From Protula sp. h YS-2021 (lineage: Eukaryota; Annelida; Polychaeta; Sabellida; Serpulidae), in NCBI GenBank assembly GCA_949752745.1, contig OX457026.1, positions 40,156,394 to 40,220,393 on the forward strand: DNA of 64,000 nt. Direction: 5' to 3'. Below are positions 41,323 to 54,400 of the stretch, piece after piece (position 1 is the stretch's first letter; the number at the start of each line of letters is the position of its first letter). Position numbers and translations under genes: made by a program. The notes under the pieces are model-generated. The model was given only the letters and a program-made list of their open reading frames with translations. It was not told the DNA's origin and searched no databases.

Positions 41323-41719
41323 TTTTTAATTTACACTGAATTAACTTTGAACTATGTTATAGCATTTTAACCTACATCTAAGTTATGAACATTGTTATCA
41401 CATTTTACCCTACATCTAAGTTATGTTCAATCTAAAAACTTACAGCAAGCGATAAAGAGATTTTATAGCACAAAAAACATACGAACTATCACTGTAAGAC
41501 ACACCAGAAATAATTTCAAACAAACAACAATAACAGTGATCGATTGGTTAATTACTATTGGACGTGAAATGGCAAAGCACAAAAAAGACAATGAAATACA
41601 AAGGACCAATCTGCATTGAATATGTTTCAAAGCCTAATTTGTCAAACATCCAGCCAAATGTTTGAACTGTGAAAAAGTGATCAGATTTAATAAACAAAAT
41701 ACTTTTTGAATGAATTGCA

Positions 41720-42638
41720 ATTAAATTTCAAAGTGACTCTTCAAATTCTTCAAAATGAAAAGGTTTTGTAAACGGGATTGGAAATTATCTTCAAACCAAG
41801 GAGGAGGAAAAACTATTACTTGTACTACTACTATTACTTGTAAACTACTATGGCATCGACTGTTGCATTTAACATTGTACTTGAAACATGTACAGCTGTT
41901 TGTTTTGCAGTATCCAGTTGAATAAATTTTGTACATAGATTGCATATCGATTAGGTCAATTTGACGACGTGAATTGAACTCGTTTGACAAAATTGGCCTA
42001 GCCACAACGCCTTTGGTCATTGGTCTTTTGCGCTTTTTCTGACAATCTTGACAAAAGGATTTGAATAGATGAACAGCATGTTCTGTGATATTGGCGTACT
42101 TTTTGCATAGTTCGCTTAGATTCGGTTGCGACTGCCATGACCTGTTGCTATAATGCGTCCTTTTTACAGCGTCGAATATGTCCTCTACGGACACATAAAG
42201 GAGTGGACCGTCTTCTGGTTGACATCGCTTCTTGATCAGTTTTTCGACATCGCCACACTGCAAAACCTAAAACACACACACACAGAGAGACACAAACACA
42301 CAAAAAAAATCATAAGCAATTGTACAGAAAGTGACAAACAGGTATAAAGTTACGTTTAGATATTAAATTAACGTATCTATCTTTTTATATTTAAATTCCA
42401 TCAAAATTACTTTTATTTTAATTTACTGTATAAAATTAGCAATCTTTTTCCACCAGAATCTTAAACACGTAAGCTGAAAGGTAGAAATCATTTCGTGTTT
42501 TTAGCAGTGTTGGTAGCCGCTGCTTTGATATTTTCAATGGTTTCGAAATATTTCTCTTTCGGTAGCAACAGTTTTTGGCACAATTCGTGCTTTTTGCACA
42601 GTTCGGCTTTAAATCTTTCCTCAATTGACTCCGACATT
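41720..42638 (-). pseudogene. Ginger/KRBA2-like transposase-derived gene, broken
   Basis: ATG 42638 opens MSESIEERFKAELCKKHELC... and stops after about 49 codons. After a disrupted stretch, 42263-41721 encodes the zinc-binding part (YANITEHAVHLF..FCQDCQKKRKR), then EFNSRRQIDLIDMQSM, the start of a DDE integrase core as in KRBA2-like and Ginger proteins. It then jumps to a Cys-rich tail (CKTNSCTCFKYNVKCNSRCH) normally found after the core, so most of the catalytic domain is missing. An acceptor-like TTTTGCAG precedes 42260, so part may be intronic. It is a domestication relic or dead transposon. Confidence 0.6.
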
Positions 42639-43079
42639 CTTGTAGATACAGAATAGGTTGTTTAATTTAGCATTGCATATTAGCTCCCTTTATATAGTAT
42701 GATTTCCAATACTCAGGTGACTAGAGTACGTACAAAATAATATTAACTCCGGTGTGTGACGGATTACTAGTTAGAATCGTAAGAAAGAAAATTGCAATTT
42801 ACTCACCTTCAGCCCCCAGATAAACTCAATTGCATTTTTTTAATTGTATTTCAGAAGTATACAATGGGATGACTCCAATATTTCTAACCTGTGGTGGATA
42901 AATTTGATTGCCTTTTTGTGATTGCATTTGACAAGTACACAATGACATGACTCGAACCTTTCATCACTGTAAGGATTTAATCTTATGATATTTTTGTGTT
43001 GCACTTAACATTCAAACAATAACATGAATGAAACCTATTATCTTTTCGAATAAAAAAAATCATCAACTTAAAAAACTGA

Positions 43080-43860
43080 TCAATCTTTTATAGTACAATA
43101 TAAAAGATAATATAAAAATGTAATTGTATTTTTTAATATCTCTAAATGTATTCTTGATCTCAAAAAATAATTTTTGATATCAATAAATATTTAGAGATGT
43201 CAAGAAATTTTTAATGATATCAAAAATGTTTTAATGATATCTAAAATTGATTTTTTTAGATCAAAAATTCAATTCTTGATAGTAAAAATTAAGTATTTGA
43301 GAGCAAAATATCAATTTTGAGCTCAATAATTCATTTTCCTTTTACTGATATCAAGAATTTATTTCACATATCATTATTTCAGAAGGAGACTTTTAATTTA
43401 TATTTTGAAATTTGCAAATGATTTTTGGATCTTAAAAATTGATTTTTGATCTTAAAATATCAGTCTAATTTTTTAAATAAAAATTCAGAAATACACATCT
43501 GTAAATTAAAAATGACTGGTCCTTGTATACAGAATCTTTCTTTAACTTTTTACTGTATGAAAAAGAAGTAATTCTTGAGATAAAAAATTGTGTTTTTATT
43601 TTTGATCTCAATAATTCAAGTTTTCATCTCCAAAATTTAATTGATGATTTTATTTTGTTTAAATTTTATGTAAATGTATGTCTCCCTTAAGATTTTTTAA
43701 GTTTGTAAATTTGATTTTTTGATCTCAAAATTTTTTTACCATTTAAAATTCAATTATTGATAGCAAAATATGATTTAATGAAATCTAAATTGATTTATTG
43801 ATATCTTTAACTATATGTTGATATCAAAAATAAGCATTAAGTGTTAAAGCGGCATTCCAT
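43080..43860. repeat. GATATC-rich non-autonomous element, copy 1
   Basis: It shares order and sequence with 44119-45003 (for example ACTGGTCCTTGTATACAGAA at 43517 and 44659) and ends in GGCATTCCAT. The left terminus is not obvious. Confidence 0.6.
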
Positions 43861-44118
43861 AAGTTAATACTTGCAGTACGGAAACAAAGGAAAATCACGT
43901 GTTGGTTTAAGTTTTCTTAAGTTTGTTAATTCTAGGTAGAAACTGGAGCAATCACAATAGTTCAGGGCTATGTAAAATATACACATGATATCCGCTACAA
44001 AATAATAGGACATTTCTCCCCCCACACCCCCACAAAAATTGAAAAATTCCCCGGTATGTCATAGACCCCTTGATGACCTTTTATTAATAAGGCACTCTTA
44101 GGACTGTGTCATCGCTTG

Positions 44119-45003
44119 TATGGAATGCCAATTTCATATTTATTAGGAATTATTGATATCAAAAATTAATTCTTGATATCAAAAATTGATTTTTTGACAT
44201 CAAGAATTATTTTTTGCTCTCGAAAAATCCATATTTTGATGTGAAGAATTAATTTTTGCTATCTGTAATTATATTTTTGATATCTTTAAATATATTCTTG
44301 ATGTCAAAAGATAATTTTTGATATCAATGAATATTTAAAGATATCAAGAAATATTTATTGATATCAAAAAATACTTTAATGTTTTCTAAAATTGATTTTC
44401 GGAGATCAAAAATTCAATTCTTGATAGGAAAAATGAAATATTTTAGAGCGGAATATCAATTTCGAGCTCAATTCATTTTCCTTTTATTGATATCAAGAAT
44501 TTATTTCAGATATCATTATTTCAGAATAAGGCCTTTTTAATTTGTATTTTAAAATCTGCAAATGATATTTTGATCTCGAAAACTGATTTTTGATGTCAAA
44601 ATCTCAGTCTATTTTTTTAAATAAAAAATTCAGAAACACACATCTGTAAATAAATAGTGACTGGTCCTTGTATACAGAATCTTTCTTTAAATTTTTTAGT
44701 GTATAAAAAAGAAGCAATTCTTGAGATCAAAAACTGTGTTGTTATTATTGATCTCAATAATTCAAGTTTTCGTCTCCAAAATTTAATTGACGATTCGTTA
44801 TATTTTATGTAAATGTGTATTTCCCTTGGCATTTTTTAAGTTTGTAAAATTGATTTTTTGATCTTAAAAATAAATTTTTGCCATCTAAAATTCAATTATT
44901 GATAGCAAAATATAAATGATTGAGATCTACATTGATTTATTGATATTTCTAATTATATTTTGATATCAAAAATAAGCATTAAATGTTAAAACGGCATTCC
45001 ATA
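44119..45003. repeat. GATATC-rich non-autonomous TIR element, copy 2
   Basis: It begins TATGGAATGCC and ends GGCATTCCATA, an 11-bp perfect terminal inverted repeat. The interior is AT-rich with many TTTTTGATATCAAAAATT palindromes and no ORF. A TA duplication overlapping the ends is possible. Confidence 0.65.
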
Positions 45004-48000
45004 TGCTTGACAAGAATTACACAGGTGTTATTTTGGCCCTCATGGAGTTTTCGTATGTTTTTGTGCGACCAAGCAATCGGTGTTGTTTGATTTATCACTT
45101 ACATTCACTGGTGTGGAAACCTCTCCAATGGACATGTTTCCACAGAGTTTGAAACACCATGGAATTTGGCCACCTCTCACGTACTATGGTATTTTACACT
45201 CGAACACTGTTCAAAGGGGCGAAGCAATTGAAGCAGGTCAAGCGTGAAACTGTTCTGAGGCCAAGAAACAAGTCGCTGGCTCCATACTCTTAACTGGGAA
45301 AGATTTAATGAAATTAAACATTCCATTTAAACGGGCACTACACAATAAACATTGCGACTTTGCATCAAAGTTGGGTTCTGGTTATTAATTGAATCTGAAA
45401 CAACGTCTACCTTTGACGTTAGATAGCCGTCCTTATCCGACGTCTAATCAACGTTTCCGGAAAAGTTGTAATTGGAAGTCGGCACAATCTCTCGACTTTG
45501 TTTAGACGCCTCCTCGGTTCAAAAGACGTCGGTTTTTGATCTAGAATAACCAACTTGACAGCAACAATCGTACTCGTGGGTCATCCGTCCACACGAGATA
45601 TGTATAAAGTCATTTTCCCATGAATATTTTTTTAAACGTAGGTGCCAACATAGCTTGCGCGCTCTTGAAACTATCATATTACACGTCCTCATTTTGGACA
45701 TTTTTCGTGTGAGCTGTCACGACTACCATTTCCAGTGAACGATAAAACAAGTACAGTTGCTTTTAAGCTGTGAATTCGACGTTTATAAAGCGTTGATTTT
45801 CCGAAGTGTTTCTAACGTCGATTCAACTTTGCACCAAAGATGTCGATTAGATGTCGGAGAAAGCAATGTTTATTCAGCGTTGTGTCAGAGAGGTTGGTAA
45901 GACGTTAGTCCGTGGTCGTTGGGGTTTGATGGAGTCGACGCCGCAGCCTCACATCGTTTTCTAATTCAGAGTATATAAAAATGTGATATATAAGCATTCC
46001 AGATGTGTATTTTTAATTATAGTTTCCGTGGAGAAGAATACATGTAAATTTATCACGTTAACATTTTTCCCCGCTCTTCTATCAGCAATCCGCTGCATTT
46101 CAAAGCGCGAGTGATAACAGTGGTCATCCCGTGGGAGAGGGGAGGGGGTCATAACAGTGGGATGGTGTGGGAGGGAAGAGGGCCAACATTCCAAGTAGCT
46201 GTTTTTCCAGTGGATAATGATTTGTCAATAAAATCAGTATTAAAAGAATTACTTAACTTGACTCTATCGCGGAGGGGTGGGGAAGGCTGAGCGAGCCAGT
46301 GCACTTTTGATGCCGTTTCGAGGTAAAGGTTAAATGGAATGTGATCTATATTTATTTCCACTTTCTAATTTCCAATTTTTTGGGGGGGCCGGCGGGGGGG
46401 GGGGGGGGTGGGATTCCGGGTCGAATTGAATCGCATTCATACACGTTTGTCACAGCAACAACGCTTTTGCTTGCTCTGCTGTCATGTGTGTGTTTTCCCT
46501 GCACGATCATTCCTTTGCCATTTGTTAATATATATTCATTGGCTTATAATTGTCTTTACAAAATAACGAAAAGCCCAGTCCCCATGTGTGTCTACGATTC
46601 TGAACTCAGAAAGTATATTACACATTTGTTATCCATAACTACGAAGAGGGGTGGGGTAGCGGGGAAGGACGGGGAGGGACAGCCGGGCAGGGAAGAGGTT
46701 GAGAGGAGGAAAGAAAGTATTCATTTACTTATTTTGTCAGAGAGTGTCCAACTATCGAGTAATCACTGAACCCCATTTGTGCATGTTTAACGTGCAATAC
46801 TCCCAAAATGCTGGCTCCAAAGTGTGAGTAAATAGAGCGCAGACTATAAAAATGTTGGAAGAAGTTGGCCAACTTGCGCGACGGTCTGCTGTGTATATAA
46901 ATTCACGAGGGATCTTATATCACATTTTACAAATAAACTTTCAGATTCACAGAAACAAAACAGAAAAAAATTTAGCACGTGTGCAAGGGATTCATGAACA
47001 TGATCAATTACGCCAGTATACTGATTAAGCAACTGTTAAACAAAATCATTCCAAATTTAACGTTTATTTCTTAATCTTGTCAGTTTGCAGTCTGCACACA
47101 CGACAAAAAATGGGACGTAAAATGTAAGTTTTTACTTTTAGAGACCTTTGGCATGAAGTAAAAACTTAATGTCCAATTTTCATCTTGTTGGAAACAAATT
47201 TTTCTTCTTGGAAAATCTTTTAGCCAAAAGATTTTACTTATCATTTCAGAAGTCTCTGACGAAAAATTTGAGAAGTCAGTTTCTTGCAAAAGGTCTCTAT
47301 TGGCTTTTTACCGACGTCTCATGAACTCCTCCCCCTTCCCCTGGCAGAACTCACATCTGTATATTGGTTTCCCATGGGAGTCAAGCTGGTGGGGGGGGGG
47401 CTTGGTATGGGGGGGGGGGGGGCTTGGTATAAATTGTGTCACGATGCGTGTTGCAAAAAAGACGGATAAGGAGGGGGCAATTTTGAGGATTCTCACCTGT
47501 ATATTGGTTTCCATGGGAGTCAACCGGCGGCACTTGGAATGAAATGTGTTACCATGCGTGTCATAAAAAGCACCGGAAAGGGGGTAATTCTGAGGCCGGA
47601 CTCGGTCCACGCGGGGTGCCAGTTTAATTAAAAAGGGGTAATTTTGATTAGGTATAAGGGGGTTATTTCAGAATCTCACCCCGCTTTCGGTGAAAAGGGG
47701 TGTTATTTTAAAATTAGCACTCCGAGCTTAGGGGTCGTTTCAAAAAGTCATGGACATGATAACCAGTTGGTACCTGGGGCGTCAATGACAGTAAATAGCC
47801 TCTAAACGCGGAGTGCCAAACGTGGAAAATATCCCCTTTTTAGTCAAAGGTTAATATCCGGTAAATTTCACCACCTAAACTTACATTGTGAAGTTGAAAA
47901 AAGCTGTTCCAACAAATCATATGCTCAAAAGCACAAGACGCAGCCACATGCGCCTGTAATCATAGAACGAAAATTAAACAGACACTTACACTTCAGAAGC

Positions 48001-48486
48001 ACTTGCTCAATTTTTTGGTCATTCTTTTTAATCGGACGTGTGGTGCACATCTGAAACAATCCCCCCCCTCTTTTTCTGCTTGAAAATGACCCCCTCCCCT
48101 TTTGGCACTCCTTGCGGACCGCACCTCCAACTTTGCCTCTTTCTCCTCGTATGTTTTGACATGCATAGTAACATATCCGCTATTAAGAGGCGCCTACCCC
48201 CCCCCCCCCCCCCACCCAACTTGGCGTTTTTAATGCTTATAGTACATTAGAAGTTAGAGGTTGTTTCCACATTTATAATCAGTGTAATTCTTAGGATGTT
48301 TCGAATGATTTCAGAACGCAACGTATTTGCTCGATAATTTGCAACCGCCAAATTTACATTCATTTTAATTAAAACGTAACATTGCACATTTCCACAAGTC
48401 ATATAAGATTTTTAACTTTTGTTTCTATTTATATAAAACAAAATCATGCTGTTGGAAGTTGACAACCATCCATGGGGTAGTGAGCT
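45004..48486. other. Host intergenic DNA with repeat fragments
   Basis: 45340-45900 contains an old dispersed repeat related to 28530-28960. G runs occur at 46381-46408 and 47389-47421. Two copies of CTGTATATTGGTTTCC...CATGGGAGTCAA lie at 47356 and 47498, followed by blocks of a repeat that reappears inverted near 53110-53330. A C17 run lies at 48197-48213. No gene seen. Confidence 0.4.
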
Positions 48487-49605
48487 CTACTTATATCGAT
48501 TTCTTGGAGTCGCATCCTGGCTGTATGGCGTTCTCGTATTATTCAGGCCCTCCCTAGAGTCAGTTTTATATCCGGGCTTCGAGAAAGCCGTGTGACCTTT
48601 TCCTTCTCCCTGCGACCGTGGAGAAAATGCATTTCCGCCGTACACAGTTTTTGGTACACTCAGAGAGCTATTGGAGACAAAGCGGGCCGTGTTAGGTTCA
48701 CTCTCTGTTGCACTAGACAAATTGTGAGAGCTATTATTACTCTCTCTTTCGTGAACATGTGTCGCTTTGCCGCCGACGCCATTTCGCATGTAGCTATGCG
48801 GGTCTTCTGGGGCGCCACGTGTCCGGTCATAGCTAGGGCTGGCTCCGAAGTACTGGGCTATCGCTTTTATTCCTTGTTTGCAGATGTCCAGAGGAGGCTG
48901 TGTCAGTGGGTTGCCGTCTAAAATTGTCGAAAACATATGGCGTCCAAACGTACCCCAATCAGTTAGGGCGAGGGAACCAAATTTGCGTGGCAAAGAGGTG
49001 AGTCTATTGCTGCCTAACCACAAACAACGCAGGTTTCGGAGGTCTGTAATAGAGTCAGGCAATTGCTCTAGTTTGTTGTTGAAGATGATAAATGAGTGCA
49101 TGTTTTGTAGCTTCGCGATATCCGACGGAAGCCGTGCAATATCGTTGTCAGATATATCCAAGAATCCTAAATTCGATAGCGCACATATGTCTTTAGGAAA
49201 TTCCATAAACTTATTATTTGACATGTGCAAACTTGTTAAATTTATCAAGTTTGAAAATCTACTGGGTAAAACGTGAATACAGTTGTTACTGAGAGAGAGT
49301 TTCTCGAGCTTGACGAGCCTGACAATTGTAGTGGGCACCTCCCACAGTTCGTTCGTGTCCAACATGAGGACCTGCAGGTTGATCAGTTTACCGATTTCCT
49401 CGGGACACTCCTCCATTTGATATTCCAAGCATGCTTCCCTTTCCGGACTCAGGTCTAACACCTCGAGTTCCGTGATGAAGAACACCTCTCGCGCCACCTG
49501 CACTAGATCTTTGCCTTTGATTTTAAGTTTCTTTTTGCCCGGAAAGCGCGGGTCGTCTGTGACAATAAATCGGCGTAGCGACCGCAGTTTGTGATGGTCC
49601 GTCAT
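48487..49605 (-). CDS. Intracellular leucine-rich-repeat protein, 372 aa, single exon
   Basis: ATG 49605 (MTDHHKLRSLRR) starts an uninterrupted frame. About seven LRR units of the LxxLxLxxNxLxxLP type span residues about 45-245 (for example LEKLSLSNNCIHVLPS, LGFLDISDNDIARLPS). They end in the cap motif GNPLTQPPLDICKQGIKAIAQYF seen in SHOC2/Scribble-type LRR proteins. The last roughly 120 residues are Ser/Asn-rich and likely disordered. There is no signal peptide or membrane segment, so it is probably a cytoplasmic scaffold. Partners unknown. Confidence 0.85.
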   Translation of the reverse strand: MTDHHKLRSLRRFIVTDDPRFPGKKKLKIKGKDLVQVAREVFFITELEVLDLSPEREACLEYQMEECPEEIGKLINLQVLMLDTNELWEVPTTIVRLVKLEKLSLSNNCIHVLPSRFSNLINLTSLHMSNNKFMEFPKDICALSNLGFLDISDNDIARLPSDIAKLQNMHSFIIFNNKLEQLPDSITDLRNLRCLWLGSNRLTSLPRKFGSLALTDWGTFGRHMFSTILDGNPLTQPPLDICKQGIKAIAQYFGASPSYDRTRGAPEDPHSYMRNGVGGKATHVHERESNNSSHNLSSATESEPNTARFVSNSSLSVPKTVYGGNAFSPRSQGEGKGHTAFSKPGYKTDSREGLNNTRTPYSQDATPRNRYK

Positions 49606-51879
49606 AGCTGTGTTTTCAATCACTGGTCACTTTCAAATTTTCGATTCAAAACATTACCTGTAACACATAAGGCTCTAAGCGCTTTGTGTCATGCAAATTT
49701 AAATTTCTATTATTTCCTTAATTTTGCTTAAATATATATAACAATTGAAAAATATTAGTGTGCTCTGATGAATTTACACTATCTATTTACATGTCTTCTA
49801 TGTTTTTGTGTCTGCGCGCTACTCAAGCAAATGGAAGGATAAAAAGTACCTATTTATCTAACAAACGAATGGTTCCGATTGTTTTGTGATTTCGTCACAT
49901 GGAGTCACCATGACCAGTGCCGGGTCCAGATATTCAATAAGTCGGGGATATCAATTTGGATTTGGTAATAGCAGAATTTATTGTTTCGCACTTTAGTCTA
50001 ACTCCACACTATGAGAAAAAGGGGCAGTGCCCCCTGCCGTCTTTGCCACGCGCCTGTTATAATCATTTCCATGTACAGTATCACCTGGAAGTACGACCAC
50101 CAATTGCACAGAATGATTTGCCTGATATTTCCGTGGTACCTGCAAAGTCTCTTGCATTCATCATTGAAGGCAGGTAGAGTAGGGTTATAAAGAATGGGCC
50201 CACTTGGCGAGATGTTCACGTTGGCAAGTGGTCTTATTCCGGGGCTCATCTGTACTTAATCCAGTATATGAATGCTGATATTTCATGTGAGGATAATGCA
50301 ATAATGAATGAAAGTCTGTGAATACCCTGATCTGCGATTGCATACACATGATAAGGCAATAAAGCTTGATCCTGCTCCCTGATTAGTTTAGTGTTTGATA
50401 GGATCTTACGTATTTATGCTGGCCGTCACCTTAAGGGTTGGAGAATGGCTACTCAGGAACTTGCATTGCGCACATTTGCGTTATTTCCCAACACTATAAA
50501 GTTGATGTTTTTTGTGTATGAGCTATTAATTTTTCTGGCATATAAGGAAAAGGAGTGAGACCTGCACATATGCAGTTAATGCAAATCCACACGGAGTCAA
50601 AACATCAATCTTAAATCGTTGAAGATATTTGATTGAGCCCTTGGTGTCAAATTTATTAAAAAAACCTTTTCAATCGAACTAGAACAAAAACCACACCGAC
50701 ACTTATATTGAATGTTGTGTCCGCGCAAATTTGGGCCTCCTTTTTGCTGGACACGGAGTGCAGTTCTGAAAGAACTCTGCCCCATCGCCTGAATACTGAG
50801 TACTGACTGACAATTACTCCTGTTATTAAAAGTAACTGGTACTCCACACGGAACGCGTCCGGCCCTGAAATTAGACGTTTTCCCGGTTCTGTCTTTCTTT
50901 CTTTCCGTTCTTTTCTTTTTCTGTTTTCTTTAGGAGATGTATGGTGACGCATATACTGTCAAGTGTCCCTGGCCTATAAAAAGCTTTTGCATTTGGAAAG
51001 TTATGCTTGCCCTCACTAATCTCGTACCTCCAGACACCGGTCTCTCATAAACTGTACTAAGGTCTAATTCTGGAAGTGAGATCAAATGATTGAAACAATA
51101 TTATGGCAAAAAAGTTCATTCTTATGGTACTTGAGAAAATGTAAAAAGCGACTTTTGCTTAACATTTGGGTTATAACTGAAGAACTCATGGGGCATAAAT
51201 TGTAACTTGCAGTAGAAATAATCAGAACAGTCGTGAGTGAACCTACAGCGCGATACATACGTCTGGCTGGTGTCACAGGCTATCTTACCCCCTGTACAAC
51301 TTCCCCCCCCCCCGGGGGGAAGTTATACTAGGCTATCTTACCCCTTCCAGTTTATTTACATTGACCCCTCCCCCCTCGCGAATGTTTTGCGTGTAAATAT
51401 ATTTATATAATACTTGTCCATGTGAATAAATGGACTCATACTGTATAAAACTATCTTAAACTACTTTATTAACTAGTCCAACACCATTGAAACAAAATAT
51501 AAAAATGCATCTGTGATCCGAAAGTTCTTTGTTTTTCTCTTAATATCATTTTTAGCATTTTTAGAGAGCCCAGGTGGATACTCCTGAAAGCTAAGATTAT
51601 CATAAATAACATCCACGTTATCCAAGAGGCGCTTTGTTGTGTGCTCAACTTTATCTTCATTTTAGAAAGTGATACCAAGTGGTGACAAAGCTTCCAGTTT
51701 ATACTTACAGTCAGAACTAAATCTTATGCCGCAACTTAAAACTATCCGAGCTTTCTTATCTACCTGTTTTGATTTTTGTTATAACAGAGTCGGATATTAC
51801 AAGATGGACAAACACGGGCTGCCATGGTGCCTTTTATTCATCAGCAGAAAGAAAAACAAATGAAGAAAAATGAGATTGA
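49606..51879. other. Host intergenic DNA
   Basis: No gene seen. A possible 5' exon junction (TGTGTTACAG) of the LRR gene lies near 49659-49668 on the minus strand. A C11/G6 hairpin (ACTTCCC...GGGAAGT) is at 51299-51323, flanked by two AGGCTATCTTACCCC words. Confidence 0.4.
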
Positions 51880-52879
51880 CTAATTGTCGAGTTATATATT
51901 CTGGGAGAGTTGAGTTAAAAAGGTGAATTATGAAGGCGCCATCAAAATTTTATTGACTTGGAGTTACACAGGTTGAGGTATAGGTTGAGTCATGCTTAAA
52001 AATATAGTTACACTTACGAAATACAGTTACAGAACGTGAACCTCAAGTCGCGCTTTTTACTACTGACCAGTTAAAAAGGCGAGTTATTTAAGGTTGAGTT
52101 TTCCTTGAAAACAAGAACCCCTCCTCAAACAACTTTGATGGCCTGCTGTTTTGCATTTTAAAGCATGTACACAGTTAAAACTTTCACAACAGCACGTTTC
52201 TGCATATGACAAAATCATATCCTCATGCACTAAGTGAACTAATTAAAAACTCATATTTCTCATGTTTTCTATGGATTTATAGCCGGATGCCTTCACTATA
52301 GAAACAAGGTAAAATATGGAACTGTTTTAAATAGACCAATATTAGAAAGTTTGATGTATTTTACACAAACAGTTATAATGAGCGTTTTATATTTTGTAGT
52401 TTATACTTGAACTTTGGCATAAATGCATGTATATAATGCATGTATATTACTTATTTTACGTACAAACAATCACACCAATTTTTAGATGCTCATTTAAAGT
52501 ACACCTTTAATCATGATAATGTTGAAAATTTTGAAAAGAAATTACACTGCACTAGAAATACATGAATTTGCATACATTATGCATGTTATGCACTTTTTGG
52601 TTATTATTATATACAATAAAATACACAAAAAGTCACCATTATTCCAATTGTTAAAAAGGGGATTATTATTGAAACTTATTTCACATAAATACAACTATCG
52701 TACGTGTAAGCGTAACTCTGCTTTCGTAAATGTAGCTTAACTTTCGTAAATGTGACTATACTTTTTTAAGCATAACTCAACCTGGCTTATGTGTAACTCG
52801 AAGTGTTTGAGATTTGCTGACTTTCTCCACAACTCGCCTTTTTAACTCAACTCTCCCAGAAAATAACTCGACAATTAGC
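51880..52879. repeat. MITE-like element with terminal inverted repeats, 1.0 kb
   Basis: CTAATTGTCGAGTTAT...GGGAGAGTTGAGTTAAAAAGG at the left (51880-51933) is mirrored by CCTTTTTAACTCAACTCTCCC...AACTCGACAATTAG at the right (52837-52879). Inner blocks with GTTACACTTACG / TAACTC words are also inverted. No ORF inside. Confidence 0.65.
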
Positions 52880-54400
52880 TATCCTCAAGAAAAATAGGAA
52901 GAGTTAGAATGGCTGAGGGAGGGGGCGGGGGTTGAATAGGGGAGAGTAAAAATAGGGGGGGGGGGTGGAGCTAGCCTGGGTAAGGGAAGCTTAACAGGGG
53001 CAACAAATTTCAGGTCGTGGGGGGGGGGAGAGATAGCCTATGGTGGAGCAGTGATAGACTAGTCTATCTCTCCCCCCGCAGCGAGGGGGGGGGGGGGGCA
53101 AGATATACCTTTACACCGGGTGTTGGCAGCACTCTCCGAATCACTCTTTGGTGAAATTCCGAAACAAACCCCACTGTTTGTGGGAAACGTAGAGTATTTA
53201 ATGAAAATTATCCCCTTTTTAACGTTTAACGAAATTGATACTCCGCGTCTGGCCCAAAAATTACCCCTTCTTCACGTTTTTATGACACGCATGGTGACAG
53301 ATTTTCATCCCAAGCGGCCTTTTCCCATATGTGCATTATTTTTTGCATAGTTGCAATTTTACAGCCACGGTGGTCAAGGGTTAGCTTTCTAGAAAACTTT
53401 CATCGGAGTAATGAACCCTCATTTGAAATGCATTTTTAAAGAAATGGGATTTTATTTTTTTTTAAATAGATTAATTGGGATACCCACGCTGGCAACCTGT
53501 CCCAGTTGACACAAAAACTATTAGCGTTTCCAAGTGGCAATAAAACTTGCTCAAGCTTCCGCACAAGTCTCAAGCATTAAAAATAAAAGCAAAGTGCATT
53601 TATGGGAGGGAGGGGGGGGGGGGTGGATTCTTGGTACTACAGATGTCCCAGCAATTGGTATTTAACAGTACAAACACTTGCAGCGCACGCCGTATGTGAC
53701 ACCTGTCAATCAAATAATGAATTGCTAATGACGCTTCTGCAGGATGGCGTTACAATAGAAGCAATAGTTGTATTAATTTAAAACTAGTTTAAAAACTGTA
53801 TTCTGTATGTTATCATTTTTTGAAGACCGGATACACATGATACGTCCTCAGTGTCTGATAATTCTCAAGTGGTTCACTCTGAAATGTAGGCATTCTAAAA
53901 ATAGTCTAGATAATGTCAGCTGCAACTTGTTAAAACCTGCCACAAATTGGGTGAAAAATGCACATGTAAACTGACTTTCGGAAATGTGACTGACGCAAAA
54001 ATGCTTCAAAAAATTAGAAGTAAGCAAAACAATGAGAACCACTTACAATAGCAAACAAAAATAACGTTTCTGGGAAAATAGAGTTTGGTTATGTTCCGAG
54101 TTCATGACGGCCGGTTTAAAAAATCACTGATGAAACATCTACGAAGTTTTGAAGAAAATCTCGTAGATGCAACGCCAATGTTTGTTATTGGCTTCTTATG
54201 TGTTTATATTATGTTGAAATTTTAATAACTAAAAATGTAAAGGAATAATGCAAACGTTAAAAGTCCACGAGCTTTTACACAATAGAGGATTTCATAGAAA
54301 AGTATCTGGTTTGAACATAGAAAAAATGGCAACCACCTTGTTTTGAACCAACAGTGTCTTGAATTGATGCAACCCAGTACGCATTGCGAAGTTCAATGAA
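52880..54400. other. Host intergenic DNA with G-run tracts
   Basis: G runs of 8-14 lie at 52955-52967, 53020-53029, 53085-53097 and 53611-53622. 53110-53330 is an inverted relative of the repeat at 47.5-47.9 kb. No gene seen. Confidence 0.4.

Noticed and set aside
48592..49458. Plus-strand ORFs of 60-132 aa opposite the LRR gene
   Set aside because: Antisense shadows of the LRR frame.
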